Assembly: GCF_003086295.3 (NCBI RefSeq)
Contig: NC_092054.1
Location: forward strand, 16,069,878-16,133,877
Reading direction: 5' to 3'
Length of the DNA stretch: 64,000 nucleotides
Origin: Arachis hypogaea
Taxonomy: Eukaryota > Streptophyta > Magnoliopsida > Fabales > Fabaceae
The translations under genes and the position numbers were made by a program. Below, piece after piece: positions 11,361-24,071 of this stretch. Within the stretch, counting starts at the first letter, position 1. The number at the start of each line of letters is the position of its first letter. The notes beneath the pieces are model-generated. The model searched no databases and was not told the origin of the DNA. It saw only the letters and a program-made list of their open reading frames with translations.

Positions 11361-13237
11361 ATGATAGACAGATTTAGGGAGACTAGTATGGTATGGATTA
11401 TGGACGAGGAGGATGACCTAATGCAACGAAGTACCAAAAAGGTCAAAACTCGCGTGACTGATCTTAATCAACCGGGTGAGAGTATGGATCCCACGAAAGG
11501 GAATGATACAAATAATTCGACAAGGCCAAAAGTCTCATATAGAGACTCCCTCTTGGTAACCCCAGGCACTATGGATGAAGATTCAAGCCCGCGCTCTCTG
11601 AACTCTAATGAGAGCGAGCCGAATCCGCAGGATCGCTGGTATATGGACGAGGAAAATTTGCAAAGGAAAGATAAACCCTTTGATCCTTGTCCTGAGATCA
11701 AGGTGACAAAGGAAGAATTCGATGACTGGTGCAAGCCTTGGCATGCTTCACTCATTGTCAAAGTTTTGGGAAAGCGAGTAAATCTCGGCTTCATGGAGCA
11801 ACGCCTCGGAAGGGACTGGGTAAAGAAAGGTAAGATTAATGTCATTGATATGGATCGTGACTATTTCTTGGTTCATTTTTCACATGAGGAGGACTACTCC
11901 TTCGCGCTCACAGGAGGGCCGTGGATGATAGCTGGACATTACTTGATTGTCCAAAGGTGGAGACCTTTCTTCTTGGAATCAGAAAGAGAAGTAAAGAAGA
12001 TCGCGGTATGGATCCGAATTCCGAATTTACCTATCGAACTCTATAACCATCGGTTCCTATGGAGAGTTGGTTCAGCATTAGGAACGATGCTTAAGATTGA
12101 TAGAGCTACGTCCATCCATTCCCGGGGGCAATTTGCGAGAATCTGTGTAGAAATTGATCTTACGAAAAAATTGATTCTCGTATCTCGGTGCTGGACAGCA
12201 CGTTGAATGTTGAATATGAAGGCCTTCATCTTATCTGCTTTGCATGTGGTCTCTATGGCCACAGATCGAAGGAATGTAGTGAGAACCTTGCAGATGACAA
12301 TAATCACCGGGCGGAGGAATATTCCGGCGAAGGGGTTAACTCAGGTGAGAAAATTGCAACAGCGTTGATGGACGAAATCAATATGAAAAGTACGGATATA
12401 GCGCAGGAATCTCAGCGTAATCAAAGGCCACCATATTTTGGACCGTGGATGATGGTGAAACGACAAATAAGGAAAAAATTAGAAAGGTTAATTATAGGGA
12501 AGAAATCAATTGTCATCGGAAAGGAATCCCTTACAGTTAGGGAAGGAGGAGATACCAAGACGGGACATTTAAATGAAACAGGATCGCGCTACAATATCCT
12601 ATATGAGGATGCCGAAATTGAAGGAAATAGTAATACTATCCACGCTAGCGAAAAGCAACGGACCAGGCAAGATGAACCAAGGCTCCCTAGTGTTCCCAAG
12701 GAGAGTGGGTCAAAAACCCAAATGGCCCAAAGGGTATTAAGGCTCGGAGCGGGCAAAAACCCACAAAACTCAAAAAAGAAGCAGATTGTTTCTAATGGGC
12801 CATCGGGTATCATTAAAAATCACAAGCCCAAAGCGAAAGATGCTGCAAGAAAAAGGGAAATCTCTACAAGCTCATCTAAAGCGCCCCTGCAACAACGTTC
12901 AGCAACAAAGAATAGTGAAATTGTGGCTATGGAAGCCGAAATGCTCGATACTATGAGGAGACTACAGCAAGAACAAAATGAATCCCACGAAGTGTCAAAA
13001 ATTGCGAAGAATGTGCTGGAGGAGCACGTGGTAAGAGATGGTTTCCTCTCCTAATTGCCGAAGAGCTTCATGAATGAAGGAGCGCGGAGAAACCAGGGAG
13101 GCCTTCTGCGGAAGGAAAAACCACCGGACAGCTTACCGGAGTATATGGGTAACGCTGATAGCAACTCATCGAGACATGAAAATGATGTTATGTTAGACTC
13201 GCCGATGATGGCTGCCGGGGTCAAAACCCAAAATTGA
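11361..13237 (+). pseudogene. LINE ORF1: DUF4283-zinc-knuckle RNA-binding protein, frameshifted
   Basis: ORF1 of plant L1 elements binds element RNA and forms the ribonucleoprotein. The first frame (11361-12206) holds a DUF4283-like domain at about residues 120-275 (motifs WHASLIVKVLG, GGPWMIAGHYLIVQRW, VWIRIPNLPIELYN). A shift near 12190 moves reading to a second frame (12188-13054), which begins with VEYEGLHLICFACG. This carries a CCHC knuckle with C-x2-C-x4-H-x4-C spacing at about 12236-12280. A basic, polar tail follows, cut by TAA at 13052-13054; a further 60 residues are open in the same frame up to 13237. The ATG at 11361 is the first in frame, but a start further downstream is possible. 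Confidence 0.82.
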
Positions 13238-16200
13238 ACTTGGGTATGTTTCTACCCTTCTTTTTTTCTTCTGAAGTCATCACGAATGTTATTGCTTGGA
13301 ATTATAGAGGAGCAGGGGGTAAAACTTTTCCGGCACTTATTAAAGATATTAAAAGAGAATATAATGCTAGTTTTTGTATTCTGTTGGAAACACATATCAG
13401 TGGAGATCGTGGTAGAACTGTTTGTAAAAAATTAGGTTTTGATAATTTTTACATTGAGGATGCTAGAGGGTTTTCTGGTGGCATATGGTGCATTTGGGAC
13501 AATTCTGCCTGGAATGTGGATATCACTTTTCATAGCTCTCAAATGGTGCACATGGAATTGAAGCAGGGGCAGTCACCACCCTGGTTCCTCTCGGCCATAT
13601 ATGGTACCCCACAGAAGGCGAGTCGAAGAGCTCTCTGGAATGAGATTCGCGATCTAAGCAGCAACATTAACCAACCCTGGTGTCTCATTGGCGACTTCAA
13701 CGCTATTCTCAATGATTTTGAAAGGAAAGGTAGTATTGGAAGCAATTCCAGAGGTGCCTGCTCTGAATTCCAAACATGTATCTCAGATTGTGGCCTCTTT
13801 GATCTAGGCTACTGTGGCTGGCTCTTTCCTGGAAAAGGGGTAACCTAGTAGAGCGGTTAGACAGAGCGCTTTGTAATTTGGAATGGCATAACACCTTCCT
13901 TGAATCGAAGATCAGACACCTACCCAGTTTCAAATTGGATCACTCACCTCTTTGTCTCCAACTCAACCCTTCTCCTTCAATAAACAAGGGCAAAAGACCG
14001 TTTAGATTTCTGGCAGCTTGGCTAACGCATCCAGATTTTGCTGAATGGGTAAAAGGTAATTGGAAGGTCCAGAACTCTTGGTCCCATTGTATCACTGAGT
14101 TTCAGAGGTCTCTTAAGTCATGGAATTCTGAAGTCTTTGGTAACATCCATAAAAGAAAGAGCAGAATTATAAGGAGGTTACAAGGGATTACAGCGTGCAT
14201 GAATCTCGAAAGTAACACTTTTCTCCAAGAGTTGCAAAAGTTTTATGGTACCAAAAGTCAAGATGTAAATGGTTAGAGTTTGGTGACCGTAATACAAAAT
14301 ATTTCCATGGAAGTACCATAGCAAGAAGGAGGAAAAATAAAATTGAGTCTCTTTAAGGGCCAGATGGCAGCTGGGTTTCTGATAAACCAACTCTGAAATG
14401 TATGGCAACATCCTTCTACAGTAACCTTTTCACCGATGACACTCCGGATAGTCCTTATGTACTGAACAACAACTCCCCCCCCCCCCTCTCCAATGATGAT
14501 CTGATGATGTTGGGTCGGTCTTTTAACAACCTAGAGATTATGGATGCCATCTTTCACATGGGCAGCCTGAAGGCCCCAGGTACAGATGGAATCCAAGCTA
14601 TTTTCTACCAGAACTTTTGGGAGAAGGTAGGCTCGGACCTCTGCATGCTAGTTGATGGTATTTTCCGAAATCCGAACAACGTGGAAGAAGTTAATGAAAC
14701 ATTAATCACCCTTATTCCGAAGGTGGAACCGGACTTAAAACAATTGCGACCAATCAGCCTGTGCAATGTTTCTAACAAAGTGATTACTAAAGTTCTAGCT
14801 AACTGCCTGAGAAAGATTATGGACAAGCTTATCAGCCCAAATCAATGCAGCTTCGTTCCAGGGAGACAGAGTTCGGACAATATTATTATTTCACAAGAAG
14901 TTATTCACTCCATGAGGCACAAAAAAGGCAGAAAAGGGTGGATGGCTATTAAGATTGATTTGGAAAAGGCCTATGATAGATTGAAGTGGTCCTTTGTCAA
15001 AGACACACTAATTGATATAGGTATTCTGGATCATATTATCAATTTAATTTATTGTTGCATTTCAACTGTGAAAATGAAAGTCCTTTGGAATGGAGAAGCT
15101 CTAGACGAATTCAATCCCTCTCAGGCCATCCGTCAAGGCGACCCCATCTCTCCGTATATCTTTGTCCTTTGCATGGAAAGACTATCCCAATTGATAAATG
15201 CGGCAGTAGAACATGATTTCTGGAAACCTATTCAATTAAACAGAAACAGCCCAAAACTTTCGTACCTCTACTTTTCGGATGATCTTGTCCTCTTTGCGAA
15301 AGCTAACATGAGACAAGCTAAAGTCATTAGGAAGATTTTGGATGCGTTTTGCTTGAGCTCTGGTCAAAAGATCAGCAACGACAAAACCAGAATTTTTTCT
15401 CCAAGAATGTGGGAAATAGTATTCGAGAAGAAATAAGTGGATTCTTAAGCTTCAGGAGAACGGAGGACCTTGGTAAATATTTGGGCGTCCCTCTCATCCA
15501 TTCCAGAGTCACAAGAAATACATATAAAGAGGTGGAAGCAAAGATTAATGCAAGACTAAACAACTGGAAAACCTCATCCCTTTCCCTAGCTGGGAGAACC
15601 ACCCTGGTGAGATCTGTCCTTTCTACTATTCCGAGTTATACTATGCAAACTGCCTTTATTCCTATATCTACTTGTGATATTATTGATCGTAAATGCAGGA
15701 ATTTTATTTGGAGAGAAACTGAAAACTCAAAAAAGGTTCACCTCTTGAATTGGAAAACATTGGGTGAACCTAAGAGAGCTGGAGGACTAGGAGTGCGGCA
15801 CGCTAAGGATCTTAATCGTGCGTATATGATGAAAGCAGGATGAGGTCTTATCGAAAAGAAGGACTCACTATAGGCTCGGATACTTAGAGCTAAGTATCGG
15901 TGCAGAAATGACATTGTTCCAAATGTGACTAGGAAACCAAATGACTCTAACCTTTGGAAAGGCATATGTTCTTCCTGGGAAGCAATTGAAAGTAATTCCA
16001 TCTAGAGGATAGGAGATGGATCCCACATCAACTTTTGGAATCATCAATGGGTGCCTAGTATTGGGCGACTAGATCAACAAACTCCACAGGTAACTAATTA
16101 CTCAGAGTTTGGATCTTCATTAACGGACTTCCTTTTGGTTTCAGGTGCTTGGGACATAAATAAACTGAAGGAATAGCTTCCTGAAGATACGGTACATAAG

Positions 16201-17320
16201 ATCATTTTCATGTCTCCGCCCTCTCCATGGAAGCAAGAGGACCACATTGCGTGGGCCGCAACCCCGGATGGTGCATTTAGTTTAAAAACAGCTTACCAAG
16301 TGATTAAAGGATATGATGGATTAAATGATCAACTCTTCAAGCTGGTTTGGAAATGGAAAGACTCGGAAAGAGGTAGATTTATCCTCTGGCTCGTGGCCCA
16401 CGACGCAATCCTATCGAATGCTGAAAGGAAGAGAAGACATATGACTAATGATCCTGGATGCCCCTGCTGCAACAATAATAACGAAACGGTCCTCCATGTG
16501 CTCCGAGATTGTCCATTTGCAACCGAAATATGGAAAAGGCTGACCTATCAAGATCATGATAGAAACTTCTTCCAACAAGATAGAAGGAATTGGTTATTGA
16601 AGAATTTGGCTAGCACCGAGGAGTGGGCAAACAAATTTGGCATGGCCATTTCTTCTATTTAGTACGAGAGAAATAAGCTTGTTTTTGATGGCGCCAATTC
16701 TCAACCTGTAAAGGTTGTTGAAGAAATCAAGTCTCGGTGTAGAGAATATACCAAGATGATGAAGAAGCAAGGCTTGGCTCGTAAGATGACCAAGGAACCG
16801 GACAGCTTAATCCGATGGTACCCACCTGATGCTGACTACCTTAAAATTAATGTGGATGGGTCCTTCTACGCTCATAATGGTAACGCTGCTTGTGGTGGAG
16901 TTGTCTATGACAATCTTGGAAAGTTTGTGAAAGGGTTTGCTTTGCAACCTAGGGAGCTGCTCTATTATGCATACGGAATTGTGGAGTATTATCAAAGGTT
17001 TGCAAATCGCTATCGACAACAGTTATAATCGTATTGTTATAGAATCCGACTCTATGATAGCCATCGGTTTCATCAAGGCAGATTGCCCGAGACATCACCC
17101 TTGCTCTCCTCTGTTAGATGATATTAAGGTGCTGAGAAGACGCTTAACTCAAGTGTCGTGGAAGCATATCCTGCGTGAGGCTAATAGTGTTGCGGACATC
17201 CTTGCAAGGATAGGACAAAACCTTCCTATCAGACACCAGATTTTTTATTTCCCTCCCTCTGAGATTGTTCACAGTTTATATGTCGACAGCATAGGCGCCC
17301 TCAGATTGAGGGGCTGCTAA
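13234..17320 (+). pseudogene. LINE ORF2: AP endonuclease, reverse transcriptase, zf-RVT, RNase H
   Basis: ORF2 nicks the target and primes reverse transcription there. Order seen: endonuclease (13276-13990) with VIAWNYRGAG, LLETHISG, IGDFNAI and LDHSPL; reverse transcriptase (about 14550-15340) with APGTDGI, LRPISLCNV, IDLEKAYDR, RQGDPISPYIF and FSDDLVLF, where the usual FADD Ala is Ser; a thumb and linker (15380-16200); a zf-RVT-like region with PGCPCC (16440-16520); and a type I RNase H domain (16840-17230) with NVDGSF, ELWSIIKGL and IESDSM supplying the acidic residues. Frames change near 13830, 14230, 15400 and 16930. In-frame stops occur near 14354, 15841, 15870, 16003, 16174 and 16660. 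The RNase H tail is typical of one group of plant L1 elements. Confidence 0.9.
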
Positions 17321-17396
17321 GCTTGTCCTTGGTTTTCTTTTATTTTTCTTTTCTTTCCTGTTGGGATCTGTGATCCCCCTATTACCACAAAAAAAA

Positions 17397-18639
17397 GTAT
17401 GGGCTATGGGCTATGGACCATAGGCTATGAACTCCTTAAATTTTAAAACTTAAAATATATTTGATATAATATCTAAAACTTTTAATAATATACCTTCTAA
17501 TTCAATAGTTAAAAAAAATATTTTATACTCTAAAATATAGATTTAAATTTTATTTTATGTATTTTAAATTTACTTTTTTTTTGTTCTTTCAACTTTTTTT
17601 TTGTAATTTTTTTTTATCTATTATTATATAAAAATATTTTAATTTTTATAATAATTTCTAATTGAATGTAATAAGAAAATATATATAAATAAATTAGATT
17701 AAATTTTATTTTTTATGATATTAAAATAAAAATATATTAAGTAAATTATTTATTAATATAAATATATTTTATATATTATATTCATTAATTTATTTTAAAT
17801 ACATATATTAAAAGTATTAGAGAAATAAATTTATATTATTTATGTTATATCTTTTTTAATAAGGACAAAAATTAAAATTTTATGAAAAAAAATTTTAATA
17901 TAAATAATTTTTTAAAATTAATTTTAATTTAAAATAATATTAAAATATATAATTATTTTTTTATTAAAATTTTCAGTTTTAATATAGCACTTTCAATTTT
18001 TTTTTTCTGACCCCTCCTTTATAAGATTTTTAGATCCGTCACTACTGGCAATATATATATATATACACGGGTGTGTGTATATGTGAGTTAAATTAAATAG
18101 TAATTGTAGTAAAATTTTATATCACTCAAAATTTTGGTTTATCTATATTTTAAAAAAATATATTATGTTCGTTTATATTTGTCAAGTATATAAAAGATAT
18201 AAAAAAATTATGGATTGATACATGAATTTTCTTTTTAAAGATGATTTATAAGATAGAGTCAAACGTTTATATTTTTTGAAAAAAAAATATTAAAAAAAGT
18301 TGTCAAATACATTTAAAATTAGAATAATAAAGTATTATTTTAATTTTTATCTAAAATCAAAATTATCTCTAATATTTTTTTAATTTAATTTTAACATTAT
18401 AATTATTTTTAAATGACTCTTTCTACCAAACATTAATTTTTTTAACCAATTTACCCCGAGTGCAAATAATTATAAAATAAAAAGAACCAATCCCGCTACT
18501 AACTAAAAAGGGTTCTACCAACTCCGGTCAATTTTTGTTGGTTTGGATTTTAAAGCCAATCAAACAAAAAAAAACACACCTTAATTACTCAAATTTACCA
18601 TAATTAGAATTATATTTTACTACTTTCTCCTATTTTTTT
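17397..18639. other. AT-rich spacer, possible decayed hAT-like element end near 18044
   Basis: Almost entirely A/T runs. Reading inward from about 18044 on the minus strand the sequence begins TAGTGACGGATCTAAAAATC, resembling a hAT-type terminus, but no matching left terminus or target duplication was found. A short tandem of GGGCTATG/GGACCATAG motifs lies at 17399-17425. No coding content. Confidence 0.35.
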
Positions 18640-19330
18640 TACTATTGCTGTGCCCAGTGTCACCATTGCGGCTCCACACGAAGGTCACCGTCACCGCTGT
18701 ACCGAACTTCTAATGGAAGTGTTTTTTTATTGGACCGTGTCCTTTTTATGACTGTCTCTAATGGAAGTGTCTTTGTAGATGTGTCTCCCGAATGTATCTT
18801 CTTATGTATTTATTTTTTAATGGAGGTACCTCTAATCGGATTGAGAAGGTGAAAACGAAATAGAGGGAGCGTGCTACGGTGGACGGCGGCGATGCAGATT
18901 GTGAGGGGGAGGATGCCGCGGTGGTCCTGCGGAGGGCACCGGCACTGCCCGGAGGATCGTCAGGGTGGAGGCCATAGCGGCGGCGTAGATGCGAACCACA
19001 TCACGCATTCCAAGCATTGCAACTAACGGCGCGACGCAACAGCGGTAGCTCCACAAGGAGGGGGGTTTCGCGTGGTGGTGAAGAAGGCACAGCGTGACGA
19101 CAGTGGCAGAGGGGATGGGACGTGGCAATCACAGAGACGTAATGTGGGCAGTGGCTTCGTGGACAGCATGTTCGGCACATCGTGCAGGGGCAACAACGGT
19201 AGAGGTAGAGAATGCAATGCCGACTAATGTCGGGGTGAGGGAAGACGCAGGAGCGAGTGATGACGTGGCAGTTAGGGGTTGCCGCGGAAGAAGGTGCTAG
19301 TGGGAGAGGAAGGGATATGAGTATGAGGTT
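18640..19330. other. GC-rich island of unknown nature
   Basis: A roughly 700-base block clearly richer in G and C than its surroundings, with many CpG and GGCGGCG motifs. Frames are open on both strands (minus 18874-19217, plus 19094-19300). The minus frames are Pro/His/Arg/Leu-rich with no recognisable domain, as chance frames in GC-rich DNA often are. It could be a gene fragment captured by a transposon or the decayed 5' end of a gene. Confidence 0.35.
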
Positions 19331-19566
19331 GTTTTTTGAATTTTAGTGAAAAGTGAGATTAGGGTTAGATTGGAGAAAGATTTGGGCTGATATGTTAAAA
19401 TTATGAATTTAAAAAAAAAATTAAATTAATTATTAGATTGTATTGTATAAAAGTTGGTAGATGGGGAGTTGGTCCCCTATAGTTTTCCAAAACCAAAATT
19501 ATCTCTCCACCTTATTTGTATAATTGTTACAATTTACACTAATTTCTGAATTTTTTATGAAAAAGA

Positions 19567-19825
19567 TGAACACTAACTAAGGATCAAGAATACAGAACTT
19601 TAGAGAGAAAGATACTTGAAATACGAATTAAAGAAAAGAAAATATCTATCTAAGTATTTTACACATTGTACTAGCACATATTCACCCAAATATATATATA
19701 TATAAAAGTATGCTGAGCTGTGATGACCCTTGCCACACAAGCAAGACACAACAGAATAATATAATTCTTTTTTAACTATCTTTCATTAACTAATTTACTA
19801 GTTAATTACATTATTATCTTTGACA
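19567..19825 (-). repeat. 3' LTR of the degenerate copia fragment
   Basis: Begins TGTCAAAG at 19825 right after a purine tract and ends in a TGTTCA around 19567. The length, about 259 bp, is normal for copia. The outer border is uncertain by about ten bases, because another CA ending lies close by. Confidence 0.55.
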
Positions 19826-21050
19826 CCTCTCTTTAAACTTGGTGAGAGTTTAGACCCTAGTTTGAGTTTGCTCTTGAATTTTTCAAAAAGAGTGATGTCC
19901 AAAAACTTGGTGAATAAATTTAATACTTAGTCTTATGATAAAATATGCACTACATACAGCTGTTTATTGTTGACTAATTTTCTTATAAAGTGCAAACTCA
20001 TCTCCAAATATTTGCATCTATTAGAATAGGATTGGCAGCTAAGAGACAAGTACTATTGTTATTACAATAAATGATAGGCGATATACTCTGTAGTACTCTA
20101 AACTCCTTCAGCAATTCTTAGATGCTCATGATCTTAGTTTGAGTTAAAGCACATGCCCTGTATTCTGCTTTAGTGGTGGAATGACTGATTTTGGCTTGTT
20201 TTTCACATTTTCATGCAATGAGATTGATTCCTAATTAAATACAATATCCACTAGTAGATCTTTTATTATCAAGACTAATGCCCAATCTGCAGCTACAAAA
20301 AAAAATAATCTTATCATCAATACACTTAGAGAATATTATACCTTCATTTACTGTACATTGTAGCTCAATATTCTCTTGACCATTTTCTACTGTTGAACTG
20401 TAGGTGAGTGCATGAATTGAGAGACTTTATTTATTGCAAATGATAGGTCAGGTCTTGTAATAGTAAGATATTGTAGAGCTCTTACTACTGACCTATACTT
20501 TTTTGGATCTTCAAATAATTCTGAATCATCCTTACTTAATTTAAGAGAAGTCATCATATATAGGATCGGAGTTGGGATAGGTTTTGAATTCTCCATTCCT
20601 ACTCTTCTTAACAAATCATGTGCATATTTTGTTTGAGTTAATAACAATAGCTTCTTGTTAAAAAGGTAATGTGCTTCAAGCCCCAAAAAATAATGAAATA
20701 AGCCAAGATCTTTTAATGGAAATATAGCATTCAGTTAGTGTATTAATACATCAATTTTATTCGAATTAGATCTTATAACAATTATGTCACTAACATATAT
20801 CAACATATACACAACCGAGTTAGAAAATTTTCTAATGAACAAAGCTATATCAGATGCTGTGTTATAGGAGCCTAAGTCTTTCAAGGTATTAGCCAAAGTG
20901 GTGTACCTAGTCCTTGGAGCTTGCTCAAAGCTATATATGACTTTTTGTAGTTTGCACACTTTAGATGGTTGCTAACTTGCTATGAATTGTACCCATTTGG
21001 CTGTTGCATATAGACATTTTTTGATAATGCTGTATTAAAAAAAATTATCA
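19567..21050 (-). mobile_element. degenerate Ty1/copia fragment (RT, RNase H, 3' LTR)
   Basis: A truncated copia element on the minus strand. Reading right to left: about 20960-20735 matches the RT region around CKLQKVIYSFEQAP and YVSDIIVI (degraded YVDD box), 20686-20387 matches the later RT/connection region (LTITRPDLSFAINKVSQFM), and 20200-20100 is a heavily decayed RNase H. A purine-rich AAAGAGAGG precedes an LTR beginning TGTCAAAG. Stops and frameshifts are frequent. Gag, protease and integrase are missing, and there is no 5' LTR in this stretch. Confidence 0.85.
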
Positions 21051-21549
21051 AAATCAAATTGTCTAATGCACCAATTATATGTAAGAGCAATATAATAGTA
21101 CTTAATTACATCATTAGCCTTGACAATACCAAGTGGACCTATTCCACCCTAAAAACATCACCACGTAACCCCCCAATGGCATCCATCCCTGACCGTAAAC
21201 CTCCAATTGCCACTCTAACCCACCTATCAACACCGACCATTCACTCGTATCCCTTCCTCACCAACCCAACCCCAATCCTTCCTACTGCTCCCACCTTGTC
21301 ATCTCCCTAACATCACAAAAATTTCACCTCTATTATCATTTCAACAACAAATATTAATTTGTTGCGACTGAGCTTGTGGAGATTGTGGTGACTGAGCTTG
21401 CATGTAGCAATCATTCCCTTCCCTATTTTCTCCTCTCCCTTCTTATTCAACATTTTTCTATTTTTGTGACTTTATTTCTTGAGTTCGATGTAATTAATAT
21501 ACCTTTTCTATTTTTTATTCTTATTTTTCACAAGGACCACATTAACTAA
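21051..21549. other. unassigned junction between two truncated retroelements
   Basis: A C-rich stretch (CCACC, CAACCC motifs, 21130-21310) between the truncated copia and the truncated gypsy element. The 83-codon open frame here is Pro/Thr/Ser-rich and matches no family that I recognise. Confidence 0.4.
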
Positions 21550-23400
21550 CTATAATATTTTACCTCTTTTATAAACTCGGTTTCTAGTACAGCTTGCACT
21601 TATTTTTCTAACTTGTGTTCTCTCAAGGCCAAGCTTCCATCGCTTTTGTTGAACAAATCGGGAATCTGGATAAACGGTGAGCTTGTGACACATAAGGTCG
21701 GGGTGTATGCCAGGCATGTCAGATGCTTTCCAGGCAAGAGGTCGGAGTTTTGTTGTAAGAGTGCAAACGAGATTTGCCTTTAATTTTTCATCCAAGTTAC
21801 CCCCTATGCTCGTCGTCTTTTTTGCCTGATCTCCAATTTGAACCTTTTTAATTTTTCCTTCGAGTTGTGGATGTAGTTCTTCCCGCGTTCGAATGCCGCC
21901 GAACTCAATAGTATTGACTTCTTTACCCTTTATACTGCCCTTTAGATTCAAACTTTCATTGTAACATTTTCTTGCTAACTTTTGATCTCTTTTTATAGTA
22001 GCAATTCTCTCTACAGTTGAATACTTCATGCATATGTGAGGTGTAGAAACGACCGTACATAGTCGGTTCAGTGTAGTCCGACCTATCGAGGCATTATAGG
22101 TTGATGTCACGCCAACCACAATGTAGTCAATGCTTAAGGTTCTTGATTTCATGCATTTGCCAAAAGTAGTATGCAATGAGATGAAACCAAGAGATCGGAT
22201 CGGCGTATCGCCTAACCCAAAGAGGTTGTCTGAATAAGCCCTCCATTCCTTTTCTTCTAACCCGGATTTATCAAAAGCAAGTTTGAACAATATATCAGCT
22301 GAGCTTTCCTGATCCACCAGAGTCCTATGGAGGTTTGCATTAGCAAGGATCATCGTAATTACAACGGGATTGTCATGACCAGGTGTTACCTCATGAACAT
22401 CTTCTTTGGTGAGTGAATTTTTGGGTAAATTAGGAGTGTCACAATCTTCACCGACTTGATATATCTCCTTAAGATGTTTTTTGCGAGAGGACTTAGTAAT
22501 TTCTCCTCCTGCAAATCCTAAACCTCAAACCCTAAATCCTCCATTTATCATGTGTGTGTGTCTATTAGGGGTTTGTGGTGGCCGATCTCGCCGACCTCCA
22601 TCATTTTCGCGAGGTATCTTTTTAGCCGGCCTTTTCTGACCAAATTTTCTATAATATTTTTCAGATCATAACAATTGTTGGTAGAATTCCCATATAGTTT
22701 GTGATACTCACAATATTCCATCCGACTTTCAGTTTTTTGTGCTCAATGGATTGAGGAGGTGAAAATTTTTTGGTGTGACAGATTTTTCTGTAAATATCAA
22801 CAAGAGAAACTTGGAGCGAAGAGTAGTTGTGGTATCTTTGAGACTTTTTTAAGCTATATTTCTCCTTTTTCTTTGTCTCTTTATCCTTATCTCGAGCTTG
22901 ATAAGGAGGGTTCGGCCTTGAAACTAGATCTCTAAGTCGGAACTTCTCCTCCATGTTGATGTACTTCTCTACCCGCTCATGTACTTCATACAAAGACGTC
23001 GGGTGCCATTTTGATATGGATTGAGAAAATGTCCCTTCTCTAAGGTCATTGACTAACCCCATTATTACTGCTTCCGGAAACAAATTTTGTATTTCTAAAC
23101 AAGTTTTGTTGAAAATTTTCTTGTAATCTTGGAGAGTCTCTCCGACTTCTTGTTTTACCCCTAAGAGACTTGGAGTATGCTTGACTTTGTCTTTTTAAAT
23201 TGAAAATCGGGTAAAAAACTTTTTTGTCAGGTCATCAAAACAAGTCACCGACCTAGGTGCTAAGCTATCAAACCATTTCATTGCTGCTTTGGTTAATGTT
23301 GTTAGGAACGCCTTACAACGAGTCACAACGGACGCATCGACTAGGTATGTTCAACTTTTGAAATTGTTAAGATGATGTCTTGGGTCGATTGTGCCATCAT
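21550..23400 (-). pseudogene. gypsy gag-protease remnant
   Basis: The gag core is read on the minus strand around 23380-22930. It includes a conserved FPEAVIMGLVNDLREGTF block and HPTSLYEVHERVEKYINMEE at about 23083-22950. The 804-base open frame 22353-21550 starts just before a protease active-site block, DQESSADILF. This sits where most relatives have D-T/S-G-S, so the catalytic triad looks altered (Glu-Ser replaces Gly-Ser). It continues through SIDYIVV and IGRTTLNRL to an N-terminal RT segment (MCHKLTVYP). Frames between gag and protease are interrupted. The protein would have been a gag-pol precursor; it is not functional here. Confidence 0.75.
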
Positions 23401-24060
23401 AGAGGTTCATGTCGAGGCTTTTGAAATTCCTATGAACCCTGACCCGCATGATCTCTTCTATGAATGGATGTTCTCCTCCAAAAGTGCTTTTCCTCAAGTT
23501 CTCTTCAACGTCGTACCTCCTTGCACAAATCTCTTTCAGCTTCTCTTTGTCACCCTATCTCCTGCTCGAGTTGTTCCAGTCGGCCGTGATGCCCGTGTAC
23601 GAGTCCTACAATTTCAGTTGGGTGCGGAAGCTCTTCATTCTCAGGTGAATGTACCTTCGATTGTAGTCGTCAATTTTGAAAATTTTTTTTATGTTCCTTC
23701 TCCATTAGGATTACTTGTTCCTTCACGCTGTAAAGGTATCATGAGTGTTCACTCATCGTTATGGGGTTCTGGTTCCGATTCAGACGCAGTGTGTTTGTCT
23801 TTAAAATGATCGTCCGACATGATTGAGTGTAGACTTCTAGGTCCCTGGAATTACTTGAAACTGGGTACTTTTGAGCTTAGACGTGAGATCTAGACTCCTT
23901 TTGAGGCAACGTCCGACTTGTATTAGTGTTACGGTGTCGCCGTCAGAGCTCCTAATGAAGAGGTGGGGGTGGTACTTGCAAGGGACTCTGATGCTTAAGT
24001 TAGCAAGGGTTTTAAGCAGAATTTTTAGTAGATTCGGACCTGAATATATCTGAGATTGTT

Positions 24061-24071
24061 AGTATTTATAG
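24061..24071 (-). promoter_or_regulatory. TATA box in the gypsy 5' LTR
   Basis: CTATAAATACT on the minus strand, about 245 bases after the LTR start at 24315 and followed by the transcribed leader, as expected for an LTR core promoter. Confidence 0.55.

Larger units (their letters stand above)
11361..17396 (+). mobile_element. L1-type LINE, near full length but inactivated
   Basis: A non-LTR retrotransposon with two consecutive coding regions in the usual plant L1 order: a nucleic-acid-binding ORF1, then ORF2 with endonuclease, reverse transcriptase, a Cys/His zinc-binding region and a C-terminal RNase H. It ends in a short A-run (about 17388-17396) after a CT-rich 3' tail. The 5' end and a target-site duplication could not be fixed. 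Frameshifts and stops in both ORFs mean it cannot move on its own. Confidence 0.9.

Noticed and set aside
11385..17420. Target-site duplication for the first LINE (TATGG-type motif at both ends)
   Set aside because: The shared letters are too few and the 5' motif lies inside ORF1.
18874..19300. Open frames on both strands of the GC-rich island
   Set aside because: GC-rich DNA is poor in stops by chance; the peptides are Pro/Arg/His-rich with no domain. Kept only as an unexplained island.
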